A stretch of 64,000 nucleotides of DNA from Planctomycetaceae bacterium (lineage in GTDB: Bacteria; Planctomycetota; Planctomycetia; Planctomycetales; Planctomycetaceae). The stretch covers positions 1-64,000 of the forward strand of contig JAGQQG010000017.1 in the NCBI GenBank assembly GCA_020426325.1, read 5' to 3'. The notes under the pieces are model-generated. The model worked only from the letters and a program-made list of their open reading frames with translations. It ran no database searches and was not told the DNA's origin. The position numbers and the translations under genes are program-made. Below are positions 35,601 through 45,467 of the stretch, one piece after another (the stretch's first letter is position 1; every line of letters starts with the position of its first letter).

Positions 35601-36182
35601 TCAACGTTCATCGCGGTCGAGCCATTTGTGGGTTTCGGGGGGATGGGTGGCGGCGAGGCGGTCGAGTAACCTGGCGGGGTCCGTTTCGACCTGGAGCAGA
35701 TTGCGGTGTTGGGGTCGCAAAAAGCGTTCTTCGGTTGCGTGGTCGAACATGGTGATCAGTGGATCGTAGTAGCCGGCGACGTTGAGCAGGCCGCATGGTT
35801 TCTGGTGGATGCCGAGTTGCAGCCAGGTGAGCATTTCGCAGAGTTCTTCGAAGGTGCCAAAGCCGCCGGGGAGTGCGATGAAGGCGTCCGACAGGTCAGC
35901 CATCAAGGCTTTGCGTTCGTGCATCGAGTGGACGATGCGGAGATCGGTGACGCCATTGTGGGCGAGTTCTCGTTCGACGAGAGCTTCCGGGATCACGCCG
36001 ATGACCTCGCCGCCCGCTTCGAGTGCCGCGTCAGCGAGGACACCCATCAGGCCGATGTTCCCGGCCCCGTAGACCGTGCGCAGGCCACGAGAGGCGAGCA
36101 GTCGCCCGAGATCGCGGGCCGCCTGAGTGTATTCATCACGTGAGCCGACGCTCGATCCACAGTAGACGCAGACGGTTCTCAC
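35601..36182 (-). CDS. LOG-family (TIGR00730) nucleoside 5'-monophosphate phosphoribohydrolase-like protein
   Basis: The 193-residue protein has the Rossmann-like LOG fold: VCVYCGSSVGSRDEY at the start, VYGAGNIGLMGVLADAAL near residues 41-58, and the catalytic PGGFGTFEELCEMLTW near 105-120 with the family's PGGxGTxxE. Such enzymes release adenine or related bases from nucleoside monophosphates; older annotation as lysine decarboxylase is wrong. GTG at 36182 overlaps the upstream TGA (GTGA), giving translational coupling to the Gfo/Idh/MocA gene; the frame's earlier ATG would lie inside that gene. Confidence 0.9.
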   Translation of the reverse strand: MRTVCVYCGSSVGSRDEYTQAARDLGRLLASRGLRTVYGAGNIGLMGVLADAALEAGGEVIGVIPEALVERELAHNGVTDLRIVHSMHERKALMADLSDAFIALPGGFGTFEELCEMLTWLQLGIHQKPCGLLNVAGYYDPLITMFDHATEERFLRPQHRNLLQVETDPARLLDRLAATHPPETHKWLDRDER

Positions 36183-37519
36183 GCCGTTACTCCTGAGGGA
36201 ACGCCCCAATGGCCACTGCGGTATTCGCGGCCCAACAGCGCATTGACCTCCGCGTCCGTTGACTGTTCGGTTGCGGGGTCGAAGTCGAACGATCGATTGA
36301 CCCGCGTGCCGATGTTGGCGAGGTGGGAGAGGGATGCGGAGAGGTGTCCGGTGTGGGCGTCGGCTCGGAGTTCGGCCTTGCCGCGGATTGCGTCCATGAG
36401 GTTACGTTGGTGATCGCTCACGCTGCCGCCGAGTGAGCCCTCCGGTTGTCGGTCGACCTTCTTATTGCGGCCTTCCCACAACTGGAACTTGCCTCGCTTG
36501 CTGAGGAACATGCGTCCGTCCGTCCCGAGGAACTCGACGCCGTTGTCCACGTTCTCGGGATAGTTGGTTGACCAGAGTCGCATCTCGAAGATGAGTTGCT
36601 TCGTACCGAGGGTTGAGTCGCCGCTGGGGTACTCGAAGACGGATGTGATGGTGTCTGCGAACTGCTGGTCGTCATCGTGAACGTACTTGCCGCCGAGGCT
36701 GGAGACGCGCGACGGTTGCGTGTCGACGCCGAGGCCCCAGCGGGCGACGTCGATTTCGTGGACGCCATCGTTGCCGGCGTCTCCTGTACCGAAGTCGTAC
36801 CACCAATGCCACGTGTAGTGATGGCGGTTCTTCTGGAAGGGGACCATCGGTGCGGGGCCGATCCAGGTATCGTAGTCGAAGCCGGGGGGCGGATCGCTGG
36901 GAGTCTCATGTCCGATCGGACCGCGGAACTGCACGTCCCACGCTCGGGCGACCATGACCTCGCCGATGACGCCTTCGCGGAGCATCTGAAAAGCCTGCTG
37001 GTGTCCCTCGCTGCTCCGTGTCTGTGTTCCGTGCTGAACGAGCTTGCCGGTCCGTTTTTGCGCATCGACCAGCATGCGTCCTTCGCGAACGTTATGGGAG
37101 CATGGTTTCTCCACATAGACATGCTTGCCTGCGTCCAAGGCGAGCAGCGCAGCCGGCGTGTGCCAGTGGTCGGGGGTGGCGATCGACACGATGTCGATGT
37201 CCTTGTCATCGAGTATGCGTCGCAGGTCGCTGACTGGCTTGGGATTCGCAGCCTCTTTGACCCCCTCCGCCAGCCTGGCCTCGTCGACGTCGCAGACGTA
37301 GGCAACCTCGGCATCTTTCTGTCCGTCCCAACCTCGGACGTGAGCCCTGCCCTGCCCCCCCAGGCCGATGATCCCGACACGGAGACGCTCATTGGCTCCA
37401 GCGGCTCGCAGAGGGGCCGCAGAGAAAGCCAATGCAGAGCCTGCAATGGCCGTTGAAGTCTGCAAGAAGCTGCGTCGGGGCGTCCCGTATCCGTGTTCCG
37501 TGGATTGACCTGATTTCAT
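36179..37519 (-). CDS. Tat-exported Gfo/Idh/MocA-family oxidoreductase
   Basis: The 446-residue protein opens with a twin-arginine signal (RRSFLQTSTAIAGSALAFSA) and continues with the NAD(P)-binding domain: RVGIIGLGGQGRAHVRGW near residues 46-63, CDVDEARLAEG, SIATPDHWHTPAALLAL near 111, and YVEKPCSHNVREG near 137 with the EKP motif and its catalytic lysine. The C-terminal domain carries the GDAGNDGVHEIDVARWGLG stretch near 250. Exported members of this family with GWxGxGD-like sites are abundant in planctomycetes and are thought to act on sugars or polyols. ATG 37519 follows GGAG; its stop overlaps the LOG gene start. Confidence 0.92.
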   Translation of the reverse strand: MKSGQSTEHGYGTPRRSFLQTSTAIAGSALAFSAAPLRAAGANERLRVGIIGLGGQGRAHVRGWDGQKDAEVAYVCDVDEARLAEGVKEAANPKPVSDLRRILDDKDIDIVSIATPDHWHTPAALLALDAGKHVYVEKPCSHNVREGRMLVDAQKRTGKLVQHGTQTRSSEGHQQAFQMLREGVIGEVMVARAWDVQFRGPIGHETPSDPPPGFDYDTWIGPAPMVPFQKNRHHYTWHWWYDFGTGDAGNDGVHEIDVARWGLGVDTQPSRVSSLGGKYVHDDDQQFADTITSVFEYPSGDSTLGTKQLIFEMRLWSTNYPENVDNGVEFLGTDGRMFLSKRGKFQLWEGRNKKVDRQPEGSLGGSVSDHQRNLMDAIRGKAELRADAHTGHLSASLSHLANIGTRVNRSFDFDPATEQSTDAEVNALLGREYRSGHWGVPSGVTA

Positions 37520-37854
37520 CGTTGGCTCCAAAGGGTACAGATGGGAAGTCATTTCAACGAGTCCGTAACGCACAATGGTGTCGCGGTGAACTTGAGATGT
37601 CAAACCGGCTGAACAATCAGCGGTCGGAGTGAAAAAACTGAAAACCGAGAGGAGACCTCAAAATTCGACGAACACGGACTTTTCATCATTCTGGGAAGTT
37701 GCAAGAATAGAGTAGACGATACAGGTGCGATGAGCTTTAACGATGAGGGCTCCTGCACTTTATGGTCATAATTTACTGATCAATCGGGCGGATGTGACGA
37801 ACACCATTGCGATTTGCATGCGGCGCCGTCACAGCGAGTGAATCGATCAATTCC
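37520..37854. other. Divergent upstream region of the oxidoreductase and CBS genes
   Basis: These 335 bases should hold the promoters of two divergent genes. I see no confident -35/-10 pair, repeat or gene in it. Confidence 0.4.
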
Positions 37855-38340
37855 ATGCCAGACGGACCCGTCGAGTTTGACCTCAGGCGGTTATTGCAGC
37901 AGACGCACGTCAGCGAGCTGACGTTGACCGTTGTGCCCTTGCTTTCGCCCGACCAAACGCTCGAAGCTGCAGCTGCTTCGATGCGGGAGGTGAGTCATGG
38001 AAGTGCCCTCGTTTGTGATGCGGATCAACTGGTCGGAATCATCACCGAGCGTGATCTGCTTCGCCTCCTGGCCGAGGGGAAAGATTTCGATTCACCTGTC
38101 AGTGAGTCGATGACATCCCCTCCTCAGACTCTCTCCACTGATGATACGTTGCTCGACGCAGTTCGCCTGATGGATCGAGGTGGATACCGTCGCCTTCCCG
38201 TTGTTGAAGGGGATGCTTGTGCTGTAGGAATCGTCGACGTGAAGACCGTGATGAATTATGTGGTCGAACACGTCCCCACGACGGTCTACAATCAGGCTTC
38301 ACACGCCCTGCTGACCGTCAGACACGCGGAAGGAGCCTGA
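37855..38340 (+). CDS. Two-CBS-domain protein upstream of korA
   Basis: The 161-residue protein is a tandem CBS (Bateman) module: the first CBS spans about residues 27-80 and ends GIITERDLLRLLAEG, the second about 85-150 with DTLLDAVRLMDRGGYRRLPVVE and VGIVDVKTVMNYV. Bateman modules bind adenine nucleotides and sense energy state in other proteins. There is no attached enzyme, so it probably works by contact with a partner. It precedes korA by 180 bases on the same strand, and a second CBS protein follows korB, which suggests a link to that enzyme. Start ATG 37855 is the first at the conserved region. Confidence 0.85.
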   Translation: MPDGPVEFDLRRLLQQTHVSELTLTVVPLLSPDQTLEAAAASMREVSHGSALVCDADQLVGIITERDLLRLLAEGKDFDSPVSESMTSPPQTLSTDDTLLDAVRLMDRGGYRRLPVVEGDACAVGIVDVKTVMNYVVEHVPTTVYNQASHALLTVRHAEGA

Positions 38341-38520
38341 TTAGCGGACCGATGGACAGGCTTCACAACTCCCCTACCGCGATCTCGTCGGACGTTTTTT
38401 CACAGATATGGTCTGGTGCTGCCAGGTCACAGCTGTGAGAAATCTCAACAGAATCAAACTCCCTGAAATTGATGAACGGCACGCTCACCAGAATGACTGC
38501 ACGAGCGAATGCCTTAGAGG

Positions 38521-40401
38521 ATGAATCAAGAAATGTCGACTGTTGACACAGCTGAAGCTCAAGAGAAGGAACTGCAGGAAGTCGAATCCGTTGTGATCCG
38601 TTTTTGCGGAGACAGCGGTGACGGAATGCAGCTTGCCGGAACCCAGTTCACAAACGTCTCCGCCGTCTTTGGCAACGATGTGAGTACCTTGCCGGACTTT
38701 CCCGCTGAGATCCGCGCCCCTGCCGGATCACTGGCGGGTGTATCCGGTTTCCAGCTGTGCTTCTCCAGCAGTGAAGTCTTCACGCCGGGTGACGAGGTTG
38801 ACACGCTCGTCGCAATGAATCCCGCAGCCCTGAAGACGAACTTGCGCGACCTGAAACGTGGCGGCACACTGATTGTCAACGAGGACGCCTTCGACAAGGC
38901 CAACCTGCAGAAAGCTCACTACGGCACCAATCCGCTGGAAGACGGCGATGCGCTTGCAGCATACCGGGTCCACAAGGTGCCGATGACCCGTCTCACGCGG
39001 GACTCGGTCGAGGGACTTGGTCTCACGCAACGCGAAGCTGATCGTTGCAAGAACATCTTTGCACTCGGACTGGTCTACTGGCTGTATGATCGGGATGCCA
39101 CACCGACCGAAGAGTGGTTGACCAGCAAGTTCTCCAAGCATCCCTCGATCGCAGAGGCGAACCTCCGGGCGCTCAAGGCAGGGCAGAACTACGGATTTTC
39201 GACAGAGTCATTCACGGTTCACTACGAAGTCGGCCCAGCCGCGCTGCCCGCCGGTCGATATCGGAAGATGACCGGAAACGAGGCGCTCGCTTTCGGCCTT
39301 GCGACTGCTGCCAGGCTCGCAAACACGGAACTGTTCTTCGGCGGTTATCCGATCACGCCTGCCAGCGACATTCTGCATGAACTGTCGAAACTCAAGCACT
39401 TCGGTGTGAAAACGTTTCAGGCGGAAGATGAGATCGCTGCGATCACCTCGGTGATCGGGGCTGCTTTCGGCGGTGCACTCTCCGTGACGGCCAGTAGCGG
39501 ACCGGGCATTGCGTTGAAAGGCGAAGGTATCGGCCTGGCTGTGATGACCGAGTTGCCCCTGGTCATCATCAATGTGCAACGCGGCGGGCCGAGCACCGGC
39601 CTTCCCACCAAGACTGAACAGTCCGATCTGTTCCTCTCCTACTTTGGTCGAAATGGCGACTGTCCATTGGTCCTGCTTGCAGCCCAGTCGCCTGCAGACT
39701 GTTTCGACATGGCTCAGGAAGCTCTGCGTTTAGCTGTTAATCACATGACGCCCGTGTTTCTGCTCACGGACGGATACATCGCCAACGGTGCTGAACCGTG
39801 GCCGATCCCCAATGTTGAAGACCTCAAGCCAATCAAGGTCGTTCACCCCACCGAACCGAACGCCAATGGTGACGGGTATCTTCCCTACCTGCGTGATGAA
39901 AACCTTGTGCGTCCGTGGGCCATTCCTGGCACGCCGGGTCTTGAGCATCGTCTCGGCGGTATCGAGAAGTCGGATGGAACCGGGAACGTCGATTACGATC
40001 CCAAGAATCACCAGCACATGGTTGAAACGCGCCAACGCAAGATCGACCTCATCGCAAACGACATCCCCGAGCAGACCGTGTTCGGTCCGGAGAGCGGTGA
40101 GTTACTGGTCGTCAGCTGGGGAGGAACCTACGGAGCCGTTCGTACAGCGGTCGACCGCAGCATCAAGGCGGGCAAGTCGGTCGCACACTGTCACATCAGG
40201 TACATCAGCCCCTTCCCTCGCAACCTGCAGGAAGTCTTCGGTAATTACAAGAAGATTCTGATTCCGGAACTCAACATGGGACAGCTGCGACTCATCATCC
40301 GCGGCAAATACCTTGTCGATGCCAAGGGATTCAACAAGATTCAGGGCAAACCTTTCCTTGTTTCTGAACTCACAACCAAGATCGACGAAATGCTGTCGTA
40401 G
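38521..40401 (+). CDS. korA: 2-oxoacid:ferredoxin oxidoreductase, fused gamma-alpha subunit
   Basis: The 626-residue protein is the large subunit of a two-subunit 2-oxoacid:acceptor oxidoreductase, most likely 2-oxoglutarate type. The gamma domain comes first ([20 protein letters not shown] near residues 25-44). The alpha (pyrimidine-binding) domain starts near 250 with [37 protein letters not shown], followed by [20 protein letters not shown] and [19 protein letters not shown] near 353-371. It converts 2-oxoglutarate and CoA to succinyl-CoA, passing electrons to ferredoxin, with the TPP subunit encoded next. ATG 38521 fits. The substrate is inferred from the fused layout. Confidence 0.93.
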   Translation: MNQEMSTVDTAEAQEKELQEVESVVIRFCGDSGDGMQLAGTQFTNVSAVFGNDVSTLPDFPAEIRAPAGSLAGVSGFQLCFSSSEVFTPGDEVDTLVAMNPAALKTNLRDLKRGGTLIVNEDAFDKANLQKAHYGTNPLEDGDALAAYRVHKVPMTRLTRDSVEGLGLTQREADRCKNIFALGLVYWLYDRDATPTEEWLTSKFSKHPSIAEANLRALKAGQNYGFSTESFTVHYEVGPAALPAGRYRKMTGNEALAFGLATAARLANTELFFGGYPITPASDILHELSKLKHFGVKTFQAEDEIAAITSVIGAAFGGALSVTASSGPGIALKGEGIGLAVMTELPLVIINVQRGGPSTGLPTKTEQSDLFLSYFGRNGDCPLVLLAAQSPADCFDMAQEALRLAVNHMTPVFLLTDGYIANGAEPWPIPNVEDLKPIKVVHPTEPNANGDGYLPYLRDENLVRPWAIPGTPGLEHRLGGIEKSDGTGNVDYDPKNHQHMVETRQRKIDLIANDIPEQTVFGPESGELLVVSWGGTYGAVRTAVDRSIKAGKSVAHCHIRYISPFPRNLQEVFGNYKKILIPELNMGQLRLIIRGKYLVDAKGFNKIQGKPFLVSELTTKIDEMLS

Positions 40402-40501
40402 AATTCTCAAGTCAGCTTCCAGGCATCAGTGATGTTGGCCTCGGGACATGCTGATTGATCTCGTCCGAACTCTGATCACTAAAAAACGAACTGCTGCAAT
40501 C

Positions 40502-41527
40502 ATGTCCATGACCGACGTTGAACTGCCTGTCTTGACCGCCAAAGACTTCGCCAGCGATCAGGAGATTCGCTGGTGCCCACGATGCGGTGACTACTCAATC
40601 CTGGCTCAGATGAAGAAGGTGCTTCCTACCCTTGGCATCCCGAGGGAGAACATCGTGTTTGTCTCGGGCATCGGCTGCTCCAGCCGGTTCCCGTACTACA
40701 TGAACACGTATGGGTTCCACAGCATTCATGGTCGTGCTCCTGCCATCGCGACCGGACTGAAAGTCGCGCGACCCGAACTGCAGGTGTGGGTCATTACGGG
40801 TGATGGGGATGCCCTGTCGATCGGCGGCAACCATTTCATGCACGCCATCCGCCGTAATGTCGATTTGAAGATCATCCTGTTCAATAATCAGATCTACGGA
40901 CTGACCAAGGGGCAATATTCACCGACCAGCCCTCTCGGCAAACGTACCAAAAGTTCGCCGCTCGGCTCGGTGGACTACCCGCTCAGCCCGCTGTCGGTCG
41001 CCATCGGCTCGGAGGCCACCTTTGTCGCCCGCAGCGTGGACGTGGACATCAAGCACCTCACGATGGTCCTGGAGCGGGCAGCCGCTCACAAAGGCACAGC
41101 CTTCGTCGAGGTTTATCAGGATTGCAATGTCTTCAACTCCGGAGCCTTCGAGTTCGCGTCCAAGAAGGACGAAAAGGTGGAAAACTGCATCTACCTCGAG
41201 AACGGCAAACCGCTGATCTTCGGCGCAAATCGTGACAAAGGGATTCGCCTGAATGGCAAGGGAGAACTTGAGGTCGTCGGACTTGATGAAGTCAAAGAGG
41301 ATGACCTGCTATTCCATGATGAGACTTCGAAGGAACCGGCTCATGCCTTCAAACTCGCCCGGATGAGATGGCCGGAAATGCCCGAACCGATGGGTGTGTT
41401 CCGTGACATTAAAAAACCGACCTACGACGCTGCAGTGCAACAGCAGATGGAAGACGCCACTGCCAAGAATGGCGGTGGTGATCTCGAAGCTCTGTTCAAC
41501 AGCGGCGATACCTGGGAAGTGAAGTAG
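40502..41527 (+). CDS. korB: 2-oxoacid:ferredoxin oxidoreductase, TPP-binding beta subunit
   Basis: The 341-residue subunit has the typical opening IRWCPRCGDYSILAQMKKVLP near residues 21-41 with the conserved CPxCG, the SGIGCSSRFPYYMNTYGFHSIHGRAPAIATGLK stretch with cluster and substrate contacts, and the TPP/Mg site GDGDALSIGGNHFMHAIRRN near 100-119 ending NNQIYGLTKGQ. Four cysteines ligate a [4Fe-4S] cluster in the family (those near 24, 27, 60 and a later one near 205). No ferredoxin-like delta subunit is encoded nearby. ATG 40502 gives a start at the conserved region; the 18-codon extension is unlikely. It follows korA by 100 bases. Confidence 0.94.
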   Translation: MSMTDVELPVLTAKDFASDQEIRWCPRCGDYSILAQMKKVLPTLGIPRENIVFVSGIGCSSRFPYYMNTYGFHSIHGRAPAIATGLKVARPELQVWVITGDGDALSIGGNHFMHAIRRNVDLKIILFNNQIYGLTKGQYSPTSPLGKRTKSSPLGSVDYPLSPLSVAIGSEATFVARSVDVDIKHLTMVLERAAAHKGTAFVEVYQDCNVFNSGAFEFASKKDEKVENCIYLENGKPLIFGANRDKGIRLNGKGELEVVGLDEVKEDDLLFHDETSKEPAHAFKLARMRWPEMPEPMGVFRDIKKPTYDAAVQQQMEDATAKNGGGDLEALFNSGDTWEVK

Positions 41528-41553
41528 CATTCGCAAGACTTTGTTCGCACGGG

Positions 41554-42081
41554 ATGTCCACAATGATTTGTCCTCACTGCGGTCACGATAACATCCCGGG
41601 GGTCGATGCCTGCGAAGTGTGTGGACAGCCACTGAGTGGGTTGGACCTGACGACCAGCGAACTGGAACGTGCAATCACTGAGCACCCGGTTAGGGCGCTT
41701 GTCCCGAAAAAACCGCTGACGGTTTCCGGTGAGACAACCGTCAGTGACGCGATCGATGCCATGGTCCAGCATCGGATTGGATGTCTGCTTGTTGAACAGG
41801 ATGGGCAGATCACGGGCATCTTCACCGAGCGGGACGTGCTGAATCGGATTCTCCCTGACCGCACGAACCTTTTCTCTCCGGTGTCTGACTTCATGACGGT
41901 CTCGCCGGAGACGATCAGCCGGACCGACTCGATTGCCTATGCGATGCATTGCATGTCGGTCGGCGGATATCGGCATCTCCCTGTCGCGGGATCTCAGGGC
42001 GATGCGATTGGGATGATCTCGGCACGCGACTTGTTGCGTTACCTGTCGATCCGCTTCGCCGACATTCGAGACGACTCTTGA
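41554..42081 (+). CDS. Zinc-ribbon plus two-CBS-domain protein
   Basis: The 175-residue protein starts with a zinc ribbon, CPHCG at 6-10 and CEVCG at about 20-24, then a Bateman module: CBS1 about 50-105 (TVSDAIDAMVQHRIGCLLVEQDGQITGIFTERDVLNRIL) and CBS2 about 112-168 (YAMHCMSVGGYRHLPV). The start is 27 bases after the korB stop, so it is co-transcribed with the oxidoreductase. With the other CBS protein upstream of korA it brackets the enzyme. The role is inferred to be regulation of the enzyme by nucleotide binding; the ribbon suggests contact with a protein or nucleic acid. Confidence 0.87.
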   Translation: MSTMICPHCGHDNIPGVDACEVCGQPLSGLDLTTSELERAITEHPVRALVPKKPLTVSGETTVSDAIDAMVQHRIGCLLVEQDGQITGIFTERDVLNRILPDRTNLFSPVSDFMTVSPETISRTDSIAYAMHCMSVGGYRHLPVAGSQGDAIGMISARDLLRYLSIRFADIRDDS

Positions 42082-42112
42082 GTCTGCTCAACGTTCAGGG
42101 CTGTACGACATC

Positions 42113-42931
42113 ATGCAGGTGCTCATCGTCGGTTCAACCACGGCTCCTGAGTTTGCCGGCCTTCTGCTTGCATTACACTCGTTCGTACAATCGGAAGGTA
42201 TCGAGTCCTGTCATTCGATTCGCGAACTCCCCGAAAATATGGACGCGGATCTGGTTGTCATCCTCCAGCAATTGCCGGATGAGTTCACACAGTCGGAACT
42301 CTTGACCCTCATCGACCGTTACCCACTCGGACATCTGGTCGTCTGCTATAGCCCGTGGTGCGACTCCGATGGACGGACGCGGCAGATCTGGCCGCATGCG
42401 GTGCGCGTCCCGCTCATGGATGCGACCAACCGACTCGCGCAAGAGATCGAAAGCATCCGGAACGGGCGTCCCTCCCTGCCCCTGACTGCGACTCGCGAAG
42501 AGACGTTTGATTGTCTCCTGCCGTCGGATCTTCCTGAGAGTAAATTGTCCCGACGGTTGTGCATTCTCTCTACTGATTCAGCATTTCGAAACTGGATACA
42601 GGAGATACTCCAGAATGCCGGTCATCAGATTGATGAGTCGCTCAAGCCAACAACCGAGGGAGTTATCTGGGACGCCGATCCATGGTCGCCGAATGGTCGA
42701 TCCCAGCTGGCTTTGCTGATGACTGAGTGTCACGCCAAGACATGGATTGCGATGTGCGGATTTCCGCGCCGGTACGAGGTCCACGAGTTGCTGAACGCGG
42801 GGATCAGCCTCGTGTTGCCCAAAGTATTGAGTCCGACACAATTGCTCGAAGGAATTGAATCGGCATTTGACACGTCGTCGGAAAGGGACTTGACTCATTC
42901 GCTACATCGTCGATTCCATGAGTTGGCATGA
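42113..42931 (+). CDS. Response-regulator-like protein of unknown function
   Basis: The 272-residue cytoplasmic protein shows two segments that each look like degenerate alpha/beta receiver-type folds: LIVGSTTAPEFAGLLLAL to about residue 110, and LCILSTDSAFRNWIQEILQNAGH from about 148 to 260, ending with LLNAGISLVLPKVLSPTQLLEGI, reminiscent of the last helix and conserved-lysine region of receiver domains. Neither has the acidic trio and phosphorylatable aspartate in the expected place, so any resemblance is structural only. It follows the zinc-ribbon CBS gene by 31 bases and overlaps the next gene by 4 bases. Confidence 0.55.
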   Translation: MQVLIVGSTTAPEFAGLLLALHSFVQSEGIESCHSIRELPENMDADLVVILQQLPDEFTQSELLTLIDRYPLGHLVVCYSPWCDSDGRTRQIWPHAVRVPLMDATNRLAQEIESIRNGRPSLPLTATREETFDCLLPSDLPESKLSRRLCILSTDSAFRNWIQEILQNAGHQIDESLKPTTEGVIWDADPWSPNGRSQLALLMTECHAKTWIAMCGFPRRYEVHELLNAGISLVLPKVLSPTQLLEGIESAFDTSSERDLTHSLHRRFHELA

Positions 42932-43647
42932 ACATCGCGAGAGCAATTTCAGTGACCGGAGCGATGCTGATCGGGATCGTTGCAGGTTGTGATGCTGAAC
43001 GATCAAAGCCTGCCAACGCAGATGCGAAGGCTTCCGAGGCCAGTTGGAGCGAACAGCTCGCAGAGGTACAGGCGGGAACGCGAACGGAGGTTCGCGTCCT
43101 GCACAGTGTCATCACAGATGCGGACTTCATGCGACTTACTGCCGGCTGTGAGTCGCTGGAAGTCCTGAATATCGAGACACTGCAAGTTAACAGTGCCGAG
43201 TTTGCAGTGCTTGCAAAACTGCCTCATCTGCGACAGCTCCGGCTCGGCTCACCGGTTGGGGATGCTGAACTTCATGAGATTGCTTCGATCACATCCCTGC
43301 GCGTGCTCAATCTTCCCAATGGAGAGTTCACCGATGTGGCCATTAAGGAGCTAGCGCGCCTGCCTCAACTTGAACTTCTCAGGTTTCGCAGCCCGCATGT
43401 GACGGATCGAGGGTTGGAGACGATCGCGATGTTTCCTGCACTCAGATTCTTGCACCTGATTGAAGTCCCGATCACCGATGAGGGCCTCATGTACCTGGAA
43501 GGATATGATCAACTCGAATCGCTGTACCTGGATGGCTGCGGATGTACCGATGATGGCATCCTGCGTCTCCTGAAGGCTCTCCCCACGCTGCACCTGCACC
43601 GGGATCAACTCCATCTCGACGAGGATTCTCACGCACATCCACATTGA
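42928..43647 (+). CDS. Leucine-rich-repeat lipoprotein
   Basis: The 239-residue protein carries a lipoprotein signal (GAMLIGIVAGC, lipobox with Cys21) and about five LRR units from residue 60 on: LEVLNIETLQV, LRQLRLGSPV, LRVLNLPNGEF, LELLRFRSPHV, LRFLHLIEVPI, LESLYLDGCGC. The repeat pattern (xxLxxLxxLxLxxxxITDxGLxxL) is the type often found in planctomycetal exported proteins. The C-terminus is histidine-rich (DEDSHAHPH) and might bind metal. It overlaps the previous gene by ATGA. A related LRR lipoprotein occurs at 49002-50648. Confidence 0.8.
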   Translation: MNIARAISVTGAMLIGIVAGCDAERSKPANADAKASEASWSEQLAEVQAGTRTEVRVLHSVITDADFMRLTAGCESLEVLNIETLQVNSAEFAVLAKLPHLRQLRLGSPVGDAELHEIASITSLRVLNLPNGEFTDVAIKELARLPQLELLRFRSPHVTDRGLETIAMFPALRFLHLIEVPITDEGLMYLEGYDQLESLYLDGCGCTDDGILRLLKALPTLHLHRDQLHLDEDSHAHPH

Positions 43648-43743
43648 CAATATTGCCTGAGACGGGTGCACCGTCCCGCTCGCCCAACGCATGCAGTGCG
43701 GCTATGATCTGGCGGGATTTTCCATATTGTTGAGAGAACGCGG

Positions 43744-44601
43744 ATGAAGATTGCTGGAATCCAGATGGATGTTGCGCTCGGCAAGGTCGATGCGAATCTC
43801 GATCGTATGGTCGGCTTTCTCGAACAGACGACGGCGAACGGGGCATCGCTGACGATCTTTCCGGAATGTGCAGTGACCGGATACTGCTACGACACACTGG
43901 ACAGTGCAAAGTCATACGCGGAATCGATCCCCGGTCCGGCGACGGAACGGATGGCGGCAGCCTGTGCCGAGCATTGCTGCTACACCGTATTCGGCATGCT
44001 GGAACGCGATAGCGACCGTGTGTTTAATGCGGCTGTTCTTGTCGGTCCGAGTGGTGTCATTGGGAGCTATCGCAAGGTACACCTGCCCTACCTGGGCGTC
44101 GACATGCACACGACTCCCGGCGATCGTCCGTTCGCTGTGCACGAGGCGGATGGCGTCAACATCGGCATGAATATCTGCTACGACGCAGCCTTTCCGGAGG
44201 CAGCCCGGTGTCTGGCTCTGCTGGGGGCCGATTTGATTGTGCTCCCCACCAACTGGCCACCCGGGGCTGAGTGCATGGCGAACAACAGCATTGCATCACG
44301 TGCAATGGAGAACGCCGTCTACTACGCGGCCATCAACCGGGTCGGCACCGAGGCCGGGTTCTCATTCATCGGGCTGAGCAGCATTTGTGCCCCCAACGGA
44401 AAAGTTCTCGCTGCAGCCCGCGGGACCGACGAAGAAATCCTTTACGCGGAGATCGATGTCACTCTCTCTCGGCGCAAACACATCATTCGAGTGCCGGACA
44501 GGCACGAGATCGACCGCTTCGCCGACCGCCGTCCCGAGATGTACGGTCCGATTGTCGAGCCACACAATCTTGAGACACCTCGATCTGTGCATCAGAAGTG
44601 A
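43744..44601 (+). CDS. Carbon-nitrogen hydrolase (nitrilase superfamily)
   Basis: The 285-residue enzyme has the Glu-Lys-Cys triad in family context: [12 protein letters not shown] near residues 39-50, [15 protein letters not shown] near 103-117, and [32 protein letters not shown] near 142-173 with the catalytic cysteine in ICYD. It would hydrolyse a small amide or omega-amide in the cytoplasm. Length is typical. It begins 96 bases after the LRR lipoprotein and precedes TerC by 67 bases. Confidence 0.93.
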   Translation: MKIAGIQMDVALGKVDANLDRMVGFLEQTTANGASLTIFPECAVTGYCYDTLDSAKSYAESIPGPATERMAAACAEHCCYTVFGMLERDSDRVFNAAVLVGPSGVIGSYRKVHLPYLGVDMHTTPGDRPFAVHEADGVNIGMNICYDAAFPEAARCLALLGADLIVLPTNWPPGAECMANNSIASRAMENAVYYAAINRVGTEAGFSFIGLSSICAPNGKVLAAARGTDEEILYAEIDVTLSRRKHIIRVPDRHEIDRFADRRPEMYGPIVEPHNLETPRSVHQK

Positions 44602-44668
44602 TTATGGAGATCCAGATCGTTCATCGGACACAACGCAACCGAGATAATTACATCAGCAGGACAACAAC

Positions 44669-45463
44669 ATGGACTGGATGATCGCACTTGTCGCTCTCAC
44701 CGCGATGGAGATTGTGCTGGGGATCGACAACATCGTCTTTCTGGCGATCCTGGCTGACAAACTCCCCCAAGACCAGCAGGCGAAGGCTCGCACGCTGGGA
44801 CTGGCGGCAGCCCTAGTGATGCGGATTTTGCTCCTGTTAGGCATCTCATGGATCATGGGGCTCACGCGACCGCTGTTCGACCTGTCAACGCTCGGTCTGA
44901 ATGCGGAGTGGTTCGGCGAACACGGTCAGGAGATGCTCGAAATCTCCGGTCGTGACGTGATCATGCTTGTGGGGGGGCTATTCCTGATCGGCCACAGCGT
45001 GAAGGAAATCCACATGAACATCGAGGGTGCCCATGACGGTGTTGAAGGGGGACAACCAACGACCAAAGTCCCCACGTTTGCGGCAGTAATTACTCAGATC
45101 ACGCTCATGGATATCATCTTCTCCCTGGACTCGGTCATCACAGCTGTCGGCATGGTTCAGGCGGACAAAGTCTGGGTCATGATCACTGCAATTGTCCTGG
45201 CGATTGGAGTCATGATGTTCGCTGCGGGTCCGATCAGCCGATTTGTTTCGAAACATCCGACGGTCAAGGTTCTGGCGCTCAGTTTTCTGATTCTGATCGG
45301 AGTGATGCTCGTCGCTGAATCGCTGGGGACGCACATCAACAAGGGGTATGTCTACTTTGCCATGGCATTTTCGCTGGTGGTCGAACTGATCAACATGCGC
45401 GTCCGTCCGGCTCCCCACCCACTGCCTGTCAACACATCCCCTCAACGCCCCGAAGCAGACTGA
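44669..45463 (+). CDS. TerC-family membrane protein
   Basis: The 264-residue protein has about seven membrane segments and the TerC signature motifs: EIVLGIDNIVFLAILADKLP near residues 14-33 and MDIIFSLDSVITAVGMVQ near 148-165, the two repeats with conserved acidic residues thought to bind a metal ion. Members such as TerC and Alx have been linked to Mn2+ export and tellurite resistance. Substrate is not shown here. It is convergent with the copper-type P-ATPase, whose stop lies only 4 bases away. Confidence 0.93.
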   Translation: MDWMIALVALTAMEIVLGIDNIVFLAILADKLPQDQQAKARTLGLAAALVMRILLLLGISWIMGLTRPLFDLSTLGLNAEWFGEHGQEMLEISGRDVIMLVGGLFLIGHSVKEIHMNIEGAHDGVEGGQPTTKVPTFAAVITQITLMDIIFSLDSVITAVGMVQADKVWVMITAIVLAIGVMMFAAGPISRFVSKHPTVKVLALSFLILIGVMLVAESLGTHINKGYVYFAMAFSLVVELINMRVRPAPHPLPVNTSPQRPEAD

Positions 45464-45467
45464 CACG

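Noticed and set aside
42113-42931. Assignment as a functional response regulator
   Set aside because: The receiver-like folds lack the phosphorylatable aspartate in the expected place, so only a structural resemblance is claimed.
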